The position numbers and the translations under genes are program-made. This document shows, piece by piece, positions 28,631 to 36,758 of a stretch of DNA of 64,000 nt. The notes beneath the pieces were generated by a model. The model had not been told where the DNA came from and searched no databases. It saw only the letters and a program-made list of their open reading frames with translations. The stretch comes from Micromonospora sp. HK10 (lineage in GTDB: Bacteria > Actinomycetota > Actinomycetes > Mycobacteriales > Micromonosporaceae). Within the stretch, counting starts at the first letter, position 1; each line of letters opens with the position of its first letter. The DNA lies in contig NZ_KQ058772.1 in assembly GCF_000982955.1 (NCBI RefSeq), positions 61,970-125,969 of the forward strand. The letters run 5' to 3'.

Positions 28631-30109
28631 GTGAACGCTGCCACAATGGGTGGGGTGGACGACAAGAGCCTGACCGAGAACAGCGCCGCCACCAACCGGA
28701 CGAGCCTCTGGGGTGGCCGGTTCGCCGGCGGTCCCGCCGAGGCGCTCGCCCGGCTGTCGGTGAGCGTCCAGTTCGACTGGCGCCTGGCCCCGTACGACAT
28801 CGCCGGTTCCCGGGCGCACGCCCGGGTCCTGGCCGGCGCGGGCCTGCTCGACCCCGATGAGCTGGGGCGGATGCTGGCCGCGCTGGACGACCTGGAGGCC
28901 GCCTGCGCCTCCGGGGAGTTCCGTCCCACCGTCGACGACGAGGACGTGCACACCGCTCTGGAGCGGGGCCTGCTGGAGCGGCTCGGCACCCTGGGCGGCA
29001 AGCTGCGCGCCGGCCGCTCCCGCAACGACCAGGTCGCCACCGACCTGCGGCTCTACCTGCGCGACCACGCCCGGGGCGTGGCGGCCCGGCTGGTCGAGCT
29101 GGCCGAGGCGCTGGTGGAGCAGGCGGAGCGGCACGTGGACACCGCGGCGCCCGGCATGACCCACCTCCAGCACGCCCAGCCGGTCACCTTCGGGCACTGG
29201 CTGCTCGCCCACGTGCAGCCGTTGCTGCGGGACCTGGAGCGGCTGCGCGACTGGGACCACCGCACCGCGATCAGCCCGCTCGGCGCGGGCGCGCTGGCCG
29301 GCTCCGGCCTGCCGCTGGACCCGGTGGTGGTGGCCAAGGAACTGGGCTTCCGTACCTCCTTCGCCAACTCCATGGACGCGGTCGCCGACCGGGACTTCGT
29401 CGCCGAGTTCCTCTTCGTCACCGCGATGATCGGGGTGCACCTGTCCCGGCTCGGCGAGGAGGTGGTGCTCTGGACCTCGCAGCAGTTCGGCTGGGTGGAG
29501 CTGGACGACTCCTTCGCCACCGGATCGTCGATCATGCCGCAGAAGAAGAACGCGGACATCGCCGAGCTGGCCCGGGGCAAGTCGGGTCGGCTGGTGGGCG
29601 GGCTGATGAGCGTGCTCACCATGCTCAAGGGCCTGCCGATGGCGTACGACCGGGACATGCAGGAGGACAAGGAGCCGGCCTTCGACGCGGTCGATACCCT
29701 GGAGCTGCTGCTGCCGGCGCTGGCCGGGATGATCGCCACGATGACGGTCCGGGTCGACCGGCTGGTCGCCGACGCGCCGACCGGCTACTCGCTCGCCACC
29801 GAGGTGGCGGACTGGCTGGTGCTGCGCGGCGTGCCGTTCCGCGAGGCGCACGAGATCACCGGCAAGCTGGTGGCGCTCTGCGCGGCCCGGGACTGCGCCC
29901 TCGACGAGGTCACCGATGACGACCTGGCCGCGATCAGCGCGCATCTGGGCCCGTCGGTGCGGGACGTGCTCTCGGTGCGGTCGGCGCTGGCCGCCCGGAT
30001 CACGCCCGGCTCCACCGGCCCCGGCCCGGTGGCCGACCAGCTCGCGACCGCCGCGGACCGGCTGGCCGGCTGGCGGGAGTGGGCCGCCGAGCGGGTGGTG
30101 CCGCGCTGA
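28631..30109 (+). CDS. argH: Argininosuccinate lyase
   Basis: 492 residues. Conserved SRNDQVATDLRLYLRD, TAPGMTHLQHAQPV-like segment and the signature GSSIMPQKKNADIAELARGK with the catalytic Ser. It releases arginine and fumarate. GTG 28631 follows AAAGG; an in-frame ATG at 28646 and GTG at 28655 are alternatives. The DNA at 29456-29498 recurs at 36578-36620. Confidence 0.96.
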   Translation: MNAATMGGVDDKSLTENSAATNRTSLWGGRFAGGPAEALARLSVSVQFDWRLAPYDIAGSRAHARVLAGAGLLDPDELGRMLAALDDLEAACASGEFRPTVDDEDVHTALERGLLERLGTLGGKLRAGRSRNDQVATDLRLYLRDHARGVAARLVELAEALVEQAERHVDTAAPGMTHLQHAQPVTFGHWLLAHVQPLLRDLERLRDWDHRTAISPLGAGALAGSGLPLDPVVVAKELGFRTSFANSMDAVADRDFVAEFLFVTAMIGVHLSRLGEEVVLWTSQQFGWVELDDSFATGSSIMPQKKNADIAELARGKSGRLVGGLMSVLTMLKGLPMAYDRDMQEDKEPAFDAVDTLELLLPALAGMIATMTVRVDRLVADAPTGYSLATEVADWLVLRGVPFREAHEITGKLVALCAARDCALDEVTDDDLAAISAHLGPSVRDVLSVRSALAARITPGSTGPGPVADQLATAADRLAGWREWAAERVVPR

Positions 30110-30169
30110 CCTTCCCCTAGCAGCCTCCGCAGCTGCCCCCTAGCGGCGGCACGGCGGTGCCCGTCGCCC

Positions 30170-30364
30170 TCAGCTCGGGATCGACTGCCGCCCGCCCTTG
30201 ATGCGGCTGACGAACGCGTCCCAGGCTGCGGCCTCGAAGCTCAGCATCCCGGCGGTCGGGGCCTTGGAGTCGCGTACGTCGACCTGGACGCCCCGGTCCC
30301 GCACCTCGACGCACTGGCCGTTGTTGCCCGAACGGCTCGACTTACGCCAGGCGTTATGCTGCAT
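30170..30364 (-). CDS. DUF397 small regulatory protein
   Basis: 64 residues: WRKSSRSGNNGQCVEVRD, VDVRDSKAPTAGMLSF and AWDAFVSRIKGG match DUF397, the small partner of Scr1-type regulators in Streptomyces and relatives. Its start lies inside the 3' end of the regulator gene upstream (11-base overlap), so the two are made together. DUF397 proteins are thought to antagonise or assist the paired regulator; which applies here is not known. Confidence 0.88.
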   Translation of the reverse strand: MQHNAWRKSSRSGNNGQCVEVRDRGVQVDVRDSKAPTAGMLSFEAAAWDAFVSRIKGGRQSIPS

Positions 30365-31202
30365 GCTTGCTCAGCTCCCTCATGAACTTGACGGACTCGG
30401 CCGGCGACATGGCCAGCGTCCTCAGATTGTCGTACGCGGCCGAGAGTCGCGCCAGGTCACGGTTCGATTCGAGGAACAGCTCGCCGGCCAGGGTCTCGAT
30501 GTAGCCAAGTGGCGGCTCGTCCTCCTCGAAGGTGAGCAGGGCGAAGCCGCTGCTGATAGCCAGGTGAGCGCCGGCCTCGAAGCGGAGGACCTGGATCGTG
30601 ACGTTGGGCATTCGGCTCAGCGTGACCAGGTGGTTGAGTTGCTCGCGGAGGATTTCCGGGCCGCCGACCTCCGTCCGCACGGCCGCCTCGGAGAGGATGG
30701 CGTGCATCCGTAGCGGTGTCGGTTGCCGGTGCAACACCTCCTGCCGGGTCATCCGGGCAGCGACCCGCTGGTTGATCGTGTCCGGGTCGGACTCGCGCCC
30801 GATGGTGTTGACCTCGCGTGCGTAGCGCTCGGTCTGCAACAGCCCCGGCACCAGCATCGGCTCGAAGTTCTTGAGTTCGACGGCCTCGCTCTCGTAGGCG
30901 ATGTACGTCGCGTACCGACCGCCGAGGCGCTGCCACCACCCGTCCTCGCGCAGCTCGCGCGCCTGTTGCAGCAGCGACGTGGCGGGCTCCTCGTTGAGGC
31001 TGACGCCGTAGGTGACCAGCAGCTCCATCACGTCGCCGGCACGGGGTTTGATCTCGCCGGACTCGATCCGGCTGATCCGAGACGACGAGCAACGGACGAG
31101 CTTGGCCGTCTCCTCGCCGGTCAGGCCCTTGATCTCGCGGAGTTTGCGCAACTCCCGGCCGAGCCGCCGAGAGCGCGGTGTCGCTGGCGTGAATCGAGGC
31201 AT
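30354..31202 (-). CDS. Scr1-family helix-turn-helix regulator
   Basis: 282 residues. XRE-type HTH at about 12-65 (LGRELRKLREIKGLTGEETA, CSSSRISRIESGEIKPR), then the DUF5753 domain to the C-terminus (WQRLGGRYATYIAYESEAVE, VPGLLQTERYAREV). Such regulators are paired with DUF397 proteins and often control antibiotic or developmental genes nearby. The promoter region contains several dyads that may be its operators (31242-31301). Confidence 0.88.
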   Translation of the reverse strand: MPRFTPATPRSRRLGRELRKLREIKGLTGEETAKLVRCSSSRISRIESGEIKPRAGDVMELLVTYGVSLNEEPATSLLQQARELREDGWWQRLGGRYATYIAYESEAVELKNFEPMLVPGLLQTERYAREVNTIGRESDPDTINQRVAARMTRQEVLHRQPTPLRMHAILSEAAVRTEVGGPEILREQLNHLVTLSRMPNVTIQVLRFEAGAHLAISSGFALLTFEEDEPPLGYIETLAGELFLESNRDLARLSAAYDNLRTLAMSPAESVKFMRELSKHAA

Positions 31203-31241
31203 GCCGTGATTCTGCACCAGATCCGCCCGCTCGTGTGTACC

Positions 31242-31301
31242 GCATCGGATGCACTGTAGATATTGATCGTGTACAAGTACTTGTGTTGCATCACTTGATG
31301 C
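31242..31301. promoter_or_regulatory. Dyad operators between divergent regulators
   Basis: Three inverted repeats lie in the 154-base gap between the Scr1-type gene and the small membrane protein gene: GCATCGGATGC (31242-31252), the perfect palindrome ACAAGTACTTGT (31273-31284) and GCATCACTTGATGC (31288-31301). GCATC half-sites occur twice. They are good candidates for autoregulatory binding sites of either neighbouring HTH protein. Confidence 0.5.
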
Positions 31302-31356
31302 GCCAGTCTGGCTATCGGGCACCCGCCGATGAGATCCGCAGGCAGGGAGGTGGGAA

Positions 31357-31509
31357 GTGCTCGTGATTGCCGAAGTCGTGCCGATCGTGTTCGGTGGTCT
31401 CGTGCCGGGCTTCCTGCTCGGGCTGCTGGCGTTCCGGGTTAAGTCCCGGTGGTGTCCGCGCTGCGGGGAGTCCACCGAGGCCATGCGGCCGGTGAAGCGG
31501 GACCGGTGA
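31357..31509 (+). CDS. 50-residue membrane protein with CxxC
   Basis: A short gene from GTG 31357 with a strong AGGGAGG site upstream. The protein (VLVIAEVVPIVFGGLVPGFL and on) has one membrane segment at residues 3-27, then KSRWCPRCGES with a CPRC pair and a basic tail. Its stop overlaps the next start (GTGA), indicating translational coupling with the XRE regulator. No known family; it may sense a membrane or redox/metal signal for the regulator, which is speculation. Confidence 0.65.
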   Translation: MLVIAEVVPIVFGGLVPGFLLGLLAFRVKSRWCPRCGESTEAMRPVKRDR

Positions 31510-32738
31510 CCGACCAGGGTCGGCGGCACCGCAACGACCTGCCGATCGGGCGGCGGGTGGCCGAGTTGCGGGCGCGCCGGGGGATGACCCAGCAGGTCTT
31601 CGCCGACCGGGTCGGCAAATCGAAGAGCTGGGTGGACAAGGTCGAGCGGGGTGTGCGAAACCTCGACCGGCTCTCGGCGATCGAGACGGTCGCCCGGGCT
31701 CTGGGCGTCGCCCCGAACGTCCTGCTGGCCGGAAAGGCCAGGCCGGAACCGGCCACCGACGCCGGTGACGCCGTGGAGCGGGTGCGGGAGGCGTTGGCCC
31801 GCCACGACCTACCCGGCTCCGGCAGCGACGGCCAGCGGACGCCGTCGTCAGTGCGGGACCTCGACCACCAGGCGGGGTACGCGTGGACGGCGTACCGCAA
31901 CGGCCACCACCCGCAGGTGTTGCGGATGCTGCCCGACCTGCTCGGCGATAGCCGCCGGGCCTACCGCGCCCTGACGGCGGACGCGTCCGCCGCTGACCTG
32001 CTGGTGCGGGTGCACCGGCTCGCCGCCCAGGTGCTCGTCAAGCTCGGCGAGGCCAACCTGGCCTGGCTGGCGGCCGACCGGGCGATGACCGCCGCCACCG
32101 GTGACCCACGGCGGGCCGGCCTCGCGGCGATCTCCCTCGCCCAGGCGCTCCGTGCCCTGCGCCGGGGCCGGCTGGCGATGACCGCCGCCCTCACCGCCGT
32201 GCACCAGATCAGTCCGGCACCGTCGCACGAGCGCCCGCCGGAGGATGTCGCCCTGACCGGGACGCTGCTGATCGAAGCCGCTCTTGCCGCCGCCGCCTGC
32301 TCAGACGCCTCCGCGGCCGACCTCACCGACCACGCGGCGCACCTGGCCACCGTTCATGACGGACAGCACCATTGTGACGACGACGGCATCGGGTTCGGCC
32401 CCACCGCCGTGGAACTCGCCCGCGCCGTGACCGACATGAGCGTCGGCGACCACCATCGGGCCGTCGCCGCCCACCGTCGCGCCACCACCGGCGACGTCTG
32501 GCACCGGCTCCCCGCCGAACATCGGGCCGCTCACCTGATCGACATCACCCGTGCCCACCTCGACCTCGGCGATGCCCGCGCCGCCGGCCGCGCCCTGGTC
32601 ACCGCCGACGGCATCGCCCCCGCCGAGGTACGCCTCCGGCCCGCCGCCCGTACCGCGCTGACCGCCGTCCTGCGCGCCGGCCCCACCCCGGCCGACGTGA
32701 CCCGCCTGGCCGCCACCGTCGGACTGATCCCGCAGTGA
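31506..32738 (+). CDS. XRE-type HTH regulator with helical repeat domain
   Basis: 410 residues. HTH at about 10-68 (DLPIGRRVAELRARRGMTQQ, KSKSWVDKVERGVR), then about 280 residues of TPR-like helices. Similar XRE proteins with TPR-like C-termini are abundant in actinomycetes. GTG start overlapping the 50-residue membrane protein gene. Target genes are unknown. Confidence 0.8.
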   Translation: MTDQGRRHRNDLPIGRRVAELRARRGMTQQVFADRVGKSKSWVDKVERGVRNLDRLSAIETVARALGVAPNVLLAGKARPEPATDAGDAVERVREALARHDLPGSGSDGQRTPSSVRDLDHQAGYAWTAYRNGHHPQVLRMLPDLLGDSRRAYRALTADASAADLLVRVHRLAAQVLVKLGEANLAWLAADRAMTAATGDPRRAGLAAISLAQALRALRRGRLAMTAALTAVHQISPAPSHERPPEDVALTGTLLIEAALAAAACSDASAADLTDHAAHLATVHDGQHHCDDDGIGFGPTAVELARAVTDMSVGDHHRAVAAHRRATTGDVWHRLPAEHRAAHLIDITRAHLDLGDARAAGRALVTADGIAPAEVRLRPAARTALTAVLRAGPTPADVTRLAATVGLIPQ

Positions 32739-32785
32739 CCACACCGCAGCCGAGCGCCTCGGCGGATGCTCTCGCGATGGTCCGG

Positions 32786-35179
32786 TCAGCCGGCGCTCTC
32801 CTCCAGCACCGACTCGATGCGCCGTCGCAGTCGTTCCGCCCGCGGGTCCGGGAAGCTGCTCACCAGCGCGACCGCCTCGCTCCACCAGCGGTGTGCCTCG
32901 TCGGCGCGCCCGACCTCGACCAGCGCCGTTGCCAGGTGGTCCAGCGTCAGGGCGAGCTGCCAGTCGTCCCCGAGCTGCCGGTGGACCGCTGCGGCCCGCA
33001 GGTGGAAGGCGATCGCCTGATCCGGCTGCCCCAGCTCCCGGTACGCCTCGCCGGCCCCGCCCAACGCCATCGCCTCCCGGCTGCGGTCACCCAGCTGGCG
33101 CTGGATCGTGACTGCCCGGTGGGTCGCCTCCAGCGCCTCGGCGGGTCGGCCGGCGGCGCGCTGCACGCGCGCGTACTCGACCAGCCAGTGCGCCAACCAC
33201 ACCGGGCTCCCGCGTTCGGCGATGGCCAGCGCCCGCTCGATCGAGGTCCGGGCGTCGTCGGTGCGCCCGAGTTCGCGCAGCGTCATGCTGAGGAAGAACA
33301 GCGAGTTGCCCTCCTGCCCCCGGTCGTCGATCTCCCGCTGCACCTCGAGCGCCTGATCCAGCAGCGTCACGGCGTCGGCGAGGTCACCCAGTTCGTAGCG
33401 GGTCTCCGCGAGGTTGCTCAGCAGCAGGGCCCGCCAGCGTTGGTCCTCGCGCCGGGTGAAGAGGTCGAGGCTCTCGCCGAAGTGTGTGAGAGCGTCGGTG
33501 AGGCGGCGGTGGCGCAGCGCCAGCAGTCCCAGCGCGTTGATGGACACCGCCGTGCCGTGCTCGTCGCCGATGTCCCGCCGGATCGCCAGCGCGGCGTGGT
33601 GGCGCTCCGCCGCCTCGGTGAGCTGGCGGGCCTGGAAGTGGGCCTTACCGAGGCTCTCCAGCGCCTCCGCCTCAGCGCGCCGGTCGTCCAGCGACCGTGC
33701 TGCGGCCAGGCCGATCCGCGCGGTGGCGAACCACGCGTCGAAGGCATTGCGGTGCATGAAGACGCTGCGCAGCAGGACGGCCAGGTGCCAGGCGATCCGC
33801 GGCAGCGCTGCCCCGGCCGCCGCACGAGTGGCGGCGACGAGGTTGTCCTGCTCGACGGTGAACCAGGCGTCCGCCTCCTCCGCGGTGGCGAAGTCCAGCG
33901 GCGTGATCTCGGTCGGTGGGGGCAGCGGCATCGTCCGGCTGAACGGGAGTGTGCGGGCCAGCGCGGCGTCCGCCGTGTGCAGGTACCAGGTGAGTACGCG
34001 ACGCAGCGCCCGCTCGCGATCCTCGCCGCTCTCCAGGTGCTTGACCTGGTCCACCGCGTAGGCGCGCAACAAGTCGTGCAGTTGGTAGCGGCCGGGTGCG
34101 CTCTGTTCCAGCAGGTGTGCGCCGACGAGCGCGTCGAGCGGCTGCCGGATCTGTGACACCGGCGAGCCGGCGAGCGCGGCGGCGGCCGGGGCGCCGAGGT
34201 CCGGGCCGGGATGCAGGCCGAGCAGCCGGAACAGCCGGGCCGCCGACGTGTTCAACGCCCGGTAGGACCAGGCGAAGACGGACCGTACGGCGTCGGCCTC
34301 CTCGCCGTCCTCCGCGGTGAGGGCGTCCCACAGGGCCGACTCGTCGCGCAGGTCCTGGATCAACTCGGACAGCGGCATGAACGGCCGGCTCGCCGCCCGT
34401 TCGGCGGCGATGCGCAGCGCCAGCGGCAGCCTGGCGCACAACCGTGCCAGTTCGGCGAGCTCGACCGCGTCGTCGCCGGTGCGATACTCGGCGGTCACGT
34501 CGTGCAGCAGCGTCACCGCGTCCTCTTCGGCCAGCATGCGCAGGGTCAGCCGCCGGCCGCCGTCGCGGCTGACCAGACCGGACAGCATGCTTCGGCTGGT
34601 GACGATCACCAGGCAGCTGCTGGCTCCTGGCAGCAGCGGACGCACCTGCCGGACCGTGGCGGCGTTGTCCAGGACCGCCAGGACGCGCCGGTCGGCCAGT
34701 CGGGAGCGGTACAACGCCTCACGGTCGTCGAGGTCAGCGGGAATCGCGGACGCGGGGACGCCCAGCGTCCGCAGGAAACGGTCGAGAACCTGCTCCGGTT
34801 GACTGGGTTGGCCCGGGTCGTAGCCGCGGAGGTTGACGTAGAGCTGGCCGTCCGGGAACCGGTGCCGCACGGCGTGCGCCCAGCGCAGCGCGAGAGCGGT
34901 CTTGCCGACGCCGGCGGTGCCGGTGACGACGACGAGGGTGGCGTCGACGACCTCATCGCCGAGAAGGCGGTCCAGCGCGCGCAGCTCTTTGACCCGGTTG
35001 ACAAAGCCACGTACGTCACCGGGGAGCTGACGGGGAGGCGGATCGGCCGGAGCGGGGTCGCCGGAATGGAAGTGCACCCCGCCGTACACGTCGCGGGCCT
35101 GCACCAGGTCGGCGGGGCCGGACAGCTCCGACCGGTTGACGTGCTCTGGTCGTTGTTGCTCCGCCCCGCCGTCAGCCAT
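32786..35179 (-). CDS. NB-ARC/TPR ATPase with N-terminal amyloid-like motif
   Basis: 797 residues. N-terminal short motif VQARDVYGGVHF (26-37), NB-ARC NTPase with Walker A GTAGVGKT (87-94), Walker B RRVLAVLDNAA and sensor-like VIVTSRSML, winged-helix region (LLRAYAVDQVKHLE) and about ten TPR units to the C-terminus. It lacks the DNA-binding domain of SARP/AfsR proteins, so it looks like an NLR-type signal ATPase. The N-terminal motif recurs in the small protein encoded divergently at 36173 and resembles the amyloid signalling motifs that link bacterial NLRs to their effectors. Last gene of a leftward operon with the two genes at 35183 and 35787. Confidence 0.85.
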   Translation of the reverse strand: MADGGAEQQRPEHVNRSELSGPADLVQARDVYGGVHFHSGDPAPADPPPRQLPGDVRGFVNRVKELRALDRLLGDEVVDATLVVVTGTAGVGKTALALRWAHAVRHRFPDGQLYVNLRGYDPGQPSQPEQVLDRFLRTLGVPASAIPADLDDREALYRSRLADRRVLAVLDNAATVRQVRPLLPGASSCLVIVTSRSMLSGLVSRDGGRRLTLRMLAEEDAVTLLHDVTAEYRTGDDAVELAELARLCARLPLALRIAAERAASRPFMPLSELIQDLRDESALWDALTAEDGEEADAVRSVFAWSYRALNTSAARLFRLLGLHPGPDLGAPAAAALAGSPVSQIRQPLDALVGAHLLEQSAPGRYQLHDLLRAYAVDQVKHLESGEDRERALRRVLTWYLHTADAALARTLPFSRTMPLPPPTEITPLDFATAEEADAWFTVEQDNLVAATRAAAGAALPRIAWHLAVLLRSVFMHRNAFDAWFATARIGLAAARSLDDRRAEAEALESLGKAHFQARQLTEAAERHHAALAIRRDIGDEHGTAVSINALGLLALRHRRLTDALTHFGESLDLFTRREDQRWRALLLSNLAETRYELGDLADAVTLLDQALEVQREIDDRGQEGNSLFFLSMTLRELGRTDDARTSIERALAIAERGSPVWLAHWLVEYARVQRAAGRPAEALEATHRAVTIQRQLGDRSREAMALGGAGEAYRELGQPDQAIAFHLRAAAVHRQLGDDWQLALTLDHLATALVEVGRADEAHRWWSEAVALVSSFPDPRAERLRRRIESVLEESAG

Positions 35180-35182
35180 CGC

Positions 35183-35794
35183 TCAGCCCGGGCCGGGAGG
35201 CTCCAGTGGCGCCACCGCTCGGGCGAAGAACTCGTCCAGCGGCTCGCCGCCGTCGTAGAGCGACTCGATGAACTCCTGGCACCGCGTCACCACGTCCGGA
35301 TTCCGCCAGCGCCGCGCGGCTTCGAGTACGCCATCGGCGTCGTAGACCGCCTCGTACATGGCGTCCGTGCCGAGGGTGTAGATCTCCGGCAGCGGACCAT
35401 CCACCTCCGCCGCGAGGACGTGGTCCGGCGTCACCACTCGGGTCAGCCCACCGTACTCGTGGCGTAGCCGCAGTACGTGCAGCTCCCACTGCAGGTAGGG
35501 CGTCAGTGGTTCCTGCACCACCCGCACCCGGCGGGTGGCGAACCCGCTGTCGGCGATGCGCCGATAGTAGTCCGCGAACTCGGAACGTCGCGCGTCGAGA
35601 ATCCGCAGCGACTCCTCCCATCGACCGGCGGCGAACGCCTGCCAGCCCGCATCCTGCGGCTCCTTGAACGTCTGCTGCCGTTCCAGTTTCCAGAATCCCG
35701 GCGGGCCAGTCTTCCAGAACCGTTGTTCGAAGTCGGCCCAGTAGTCGTCGAGGGCCAGCAGCTCGCCGGGGTCTCCGCCCAGGAGGTCACGCAT
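35183..35794 (-). CDS. DUF6879 family protein
   Basis: 203 residues. The stretch TRRVRVVQEPLTPYLQWELHVLRL is the family core, with FWKLERQQTFKEP upstream. DUF6879 proteins are common beside HTH and small unknown genes in actinomycetes; no activity is established. The start overlaps the previous stop by eight bases and the NB-ARC gene begins three bases after its stop. Confidence 0.75.
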   Translation of the reverse strand: MRDLLGGDPGELLALDDYWADFEQRFWKTGPPGFWKLERQQTFKEPQDAGWQAFAAGRWEESLRILDARRSEFADYYRRIADSGFATRRVRVVQEPLTPYLQWELHVLRLRHEYGGLTRVVTPDHVLAAEVDGPLPEIYTLGTDAMYEAVYDADGVLEAARRWRNPDVVTRCQEFIESLYDGGEPLDEFFARAVAPLEPPGPG

Positions 35795-36059
35795 CAGGGA
35801 TGTCCACCTTCGCCGCGATCATGGTCGATCGGGGAATGATGATAAGCCGCTCGCCGGGGTCGACGGAGACCCCTTCGGGCAGCCGGTCCTGGTAGGTCTC
35901 GGTGAGATCCTGCCCGATCACCGCCACGTCGCCGTTGCTCAGCTCCCAGATGTCGGGACAACTGCCGTCACCCGAGGTGTTGCCCAATTCGTGCGACGAC
36001 TTGCCCCAACGGCGGTTGAGCTCGGCGGACGGGTCCGCTTCCCACCGATGTGCACTCAT
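35787..36059 (-). CDS. Small hypothetical partner of DUF6879 protein
   Basis: 90 residues from ATG 36059, which follows AGGGAGG. Features: SGDGSCPDIWELSNGDVAVIG and a C-terminal beta-rich part (GERLIIIPRSTMIAAKVDIP). Small proteins of this type regularly precede DUF6879 genes; function unknown. A -10-like element TACTAT (on this strand, 36101-36096) lies upstream. Confidence 0.7.
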   Translation of the reverse strand: MSAHRWEADPSAELNRRWGKSSHELGNTSGDGSCPDIWELSNGDVAVIGQDLTETYQDRLPEGVSVDPGERLIIIPRSTMIAAKVDIPDA

Positions 36060-36172
36060 GCCGACCTCCCTGAGCCCGTCACGCTTCGAGCACGGATAGT
36101 AACATCGAGAGAGCTGGATTACAGTCATCCGTGCCGGCTCCGCCCGGGATGGTGATCCTCGGGGGTGAGGTT

Positions 36173-36568
36173 GTGGACGACCCGCTGATGCTCGCGGCGG
36201 CGACGACGCTGGTCGCCTGGGCCACCACCGAACTCGCACACGGAGCCCGGTCAGCTGTGTCCGGCCTGACCGAGTTCCTCCGGCACCGATTCCATCACGA
36301 GCAGGCAGCCGAGCAGACTCTGGAACTCGCGCTACGTCACCCGACGGCGGACACGGTTCAGCGCCTCGCCGCGCTCCTCGAACAGGAGACGCTTCGTGAT
36401 CCCGCGTTCGATGCCGAACTCCGCGAACGCTTCGCGAAGGTCCAGGCGATCGTCGCAGCCAACCAGGGCGACGTGACCAACACCGTGTCCGGCGACGTCA
36501 GCGGGTCGGTGGTGCAGGCGCGTGACGTCCATGGCGGCATCTCGTTCGGCGGCCGCAGCGTCCCCTGA
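36173..36568 (+). CDS. Small putative effector with C-terminal amyloid-like motif
   Basis: 131 residues. The N-terminal helix (DPLMLAAATTLVAWATTELA) is hydrophobic, the middle is helical and charged, and the C-terminus carries SGDVSGSVVQARDVHGGISF (motif at 113-125), nearly the same as the N-terminal motif of the NB-ARC ATPase encoded divergently. The pattern of a small helical, possibly membrane-active domain plus a shared amyloid-type motif fits NLR-associated effectors. GTG 36173 is preferred since GGGGGTGAGG precedes it; GTG 36131 and ATG 36149 are in frame. Function is inferred, not shown. Confidence 0.65.
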   Translation: MDDPLMLAAATTLVAWATTELAHGARSAVSGLTEFLRHRFHHEQAAEQTLELALRHPTADTVQRLAALLEQETLRDPAFDAELRERFAKVQAIVAANQGDVTNTVSGDVSGSVVQARDVHGGISFGGRSVP

Positions 36569-36577
36569 CGGCCCGGA

Positions 36578-36661
36578 GAGGAGGTGGTGCTCTGGACCTC
36601 GCAGCAGCTCCGCTGGGTGGGGCCGGGTGCGCCGCTGACCGGTCGTATGTACATCGACTGA
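36578..36661 (+). pseudogene. argH-like gene fragment
   Basis: Bases 36578-36620 match argH 29456-29498 at 41 of 43 positions, in the argH reading frame (EEVVLWTSQQ), then run on for 14 unrelated codons to a TGA. No start codon or rest of the gene is present. It looks like a remnant of an argH duplication or of the recombination that brought in the accessory block between argH and this point. Confidence 0.6.
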
Positions 36662-36758
36662 CGGTGCTCCTGGGCAGTTGTCAACTGTCCGATCGTTCAG
36701 GTGTGTCGACTGTTATGACCTTGGCCCGCCCCCCGCCGCCTCTGACAGACTCGCGATC

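Noticed and set aside
30170..31202. DUF397/Scr1 pair as classical toxin-antitoxin system
   Set aside because: Neither protein carries a known toxin fold; the pair fits the documented regulator-partner type.
32735..34156. Rightward frame opposite the NB-ARC gene
   Set aside because: The leftward frame has Walker motifs and TPR repeats; this one has no recognisable domain.
32786..35179. SARP/AfsR-type transcriptional activator
   Set aside because: NB-ARC and TPR domains are present but there is no N-terminal winged-helix DNA-binding and BTAD region.
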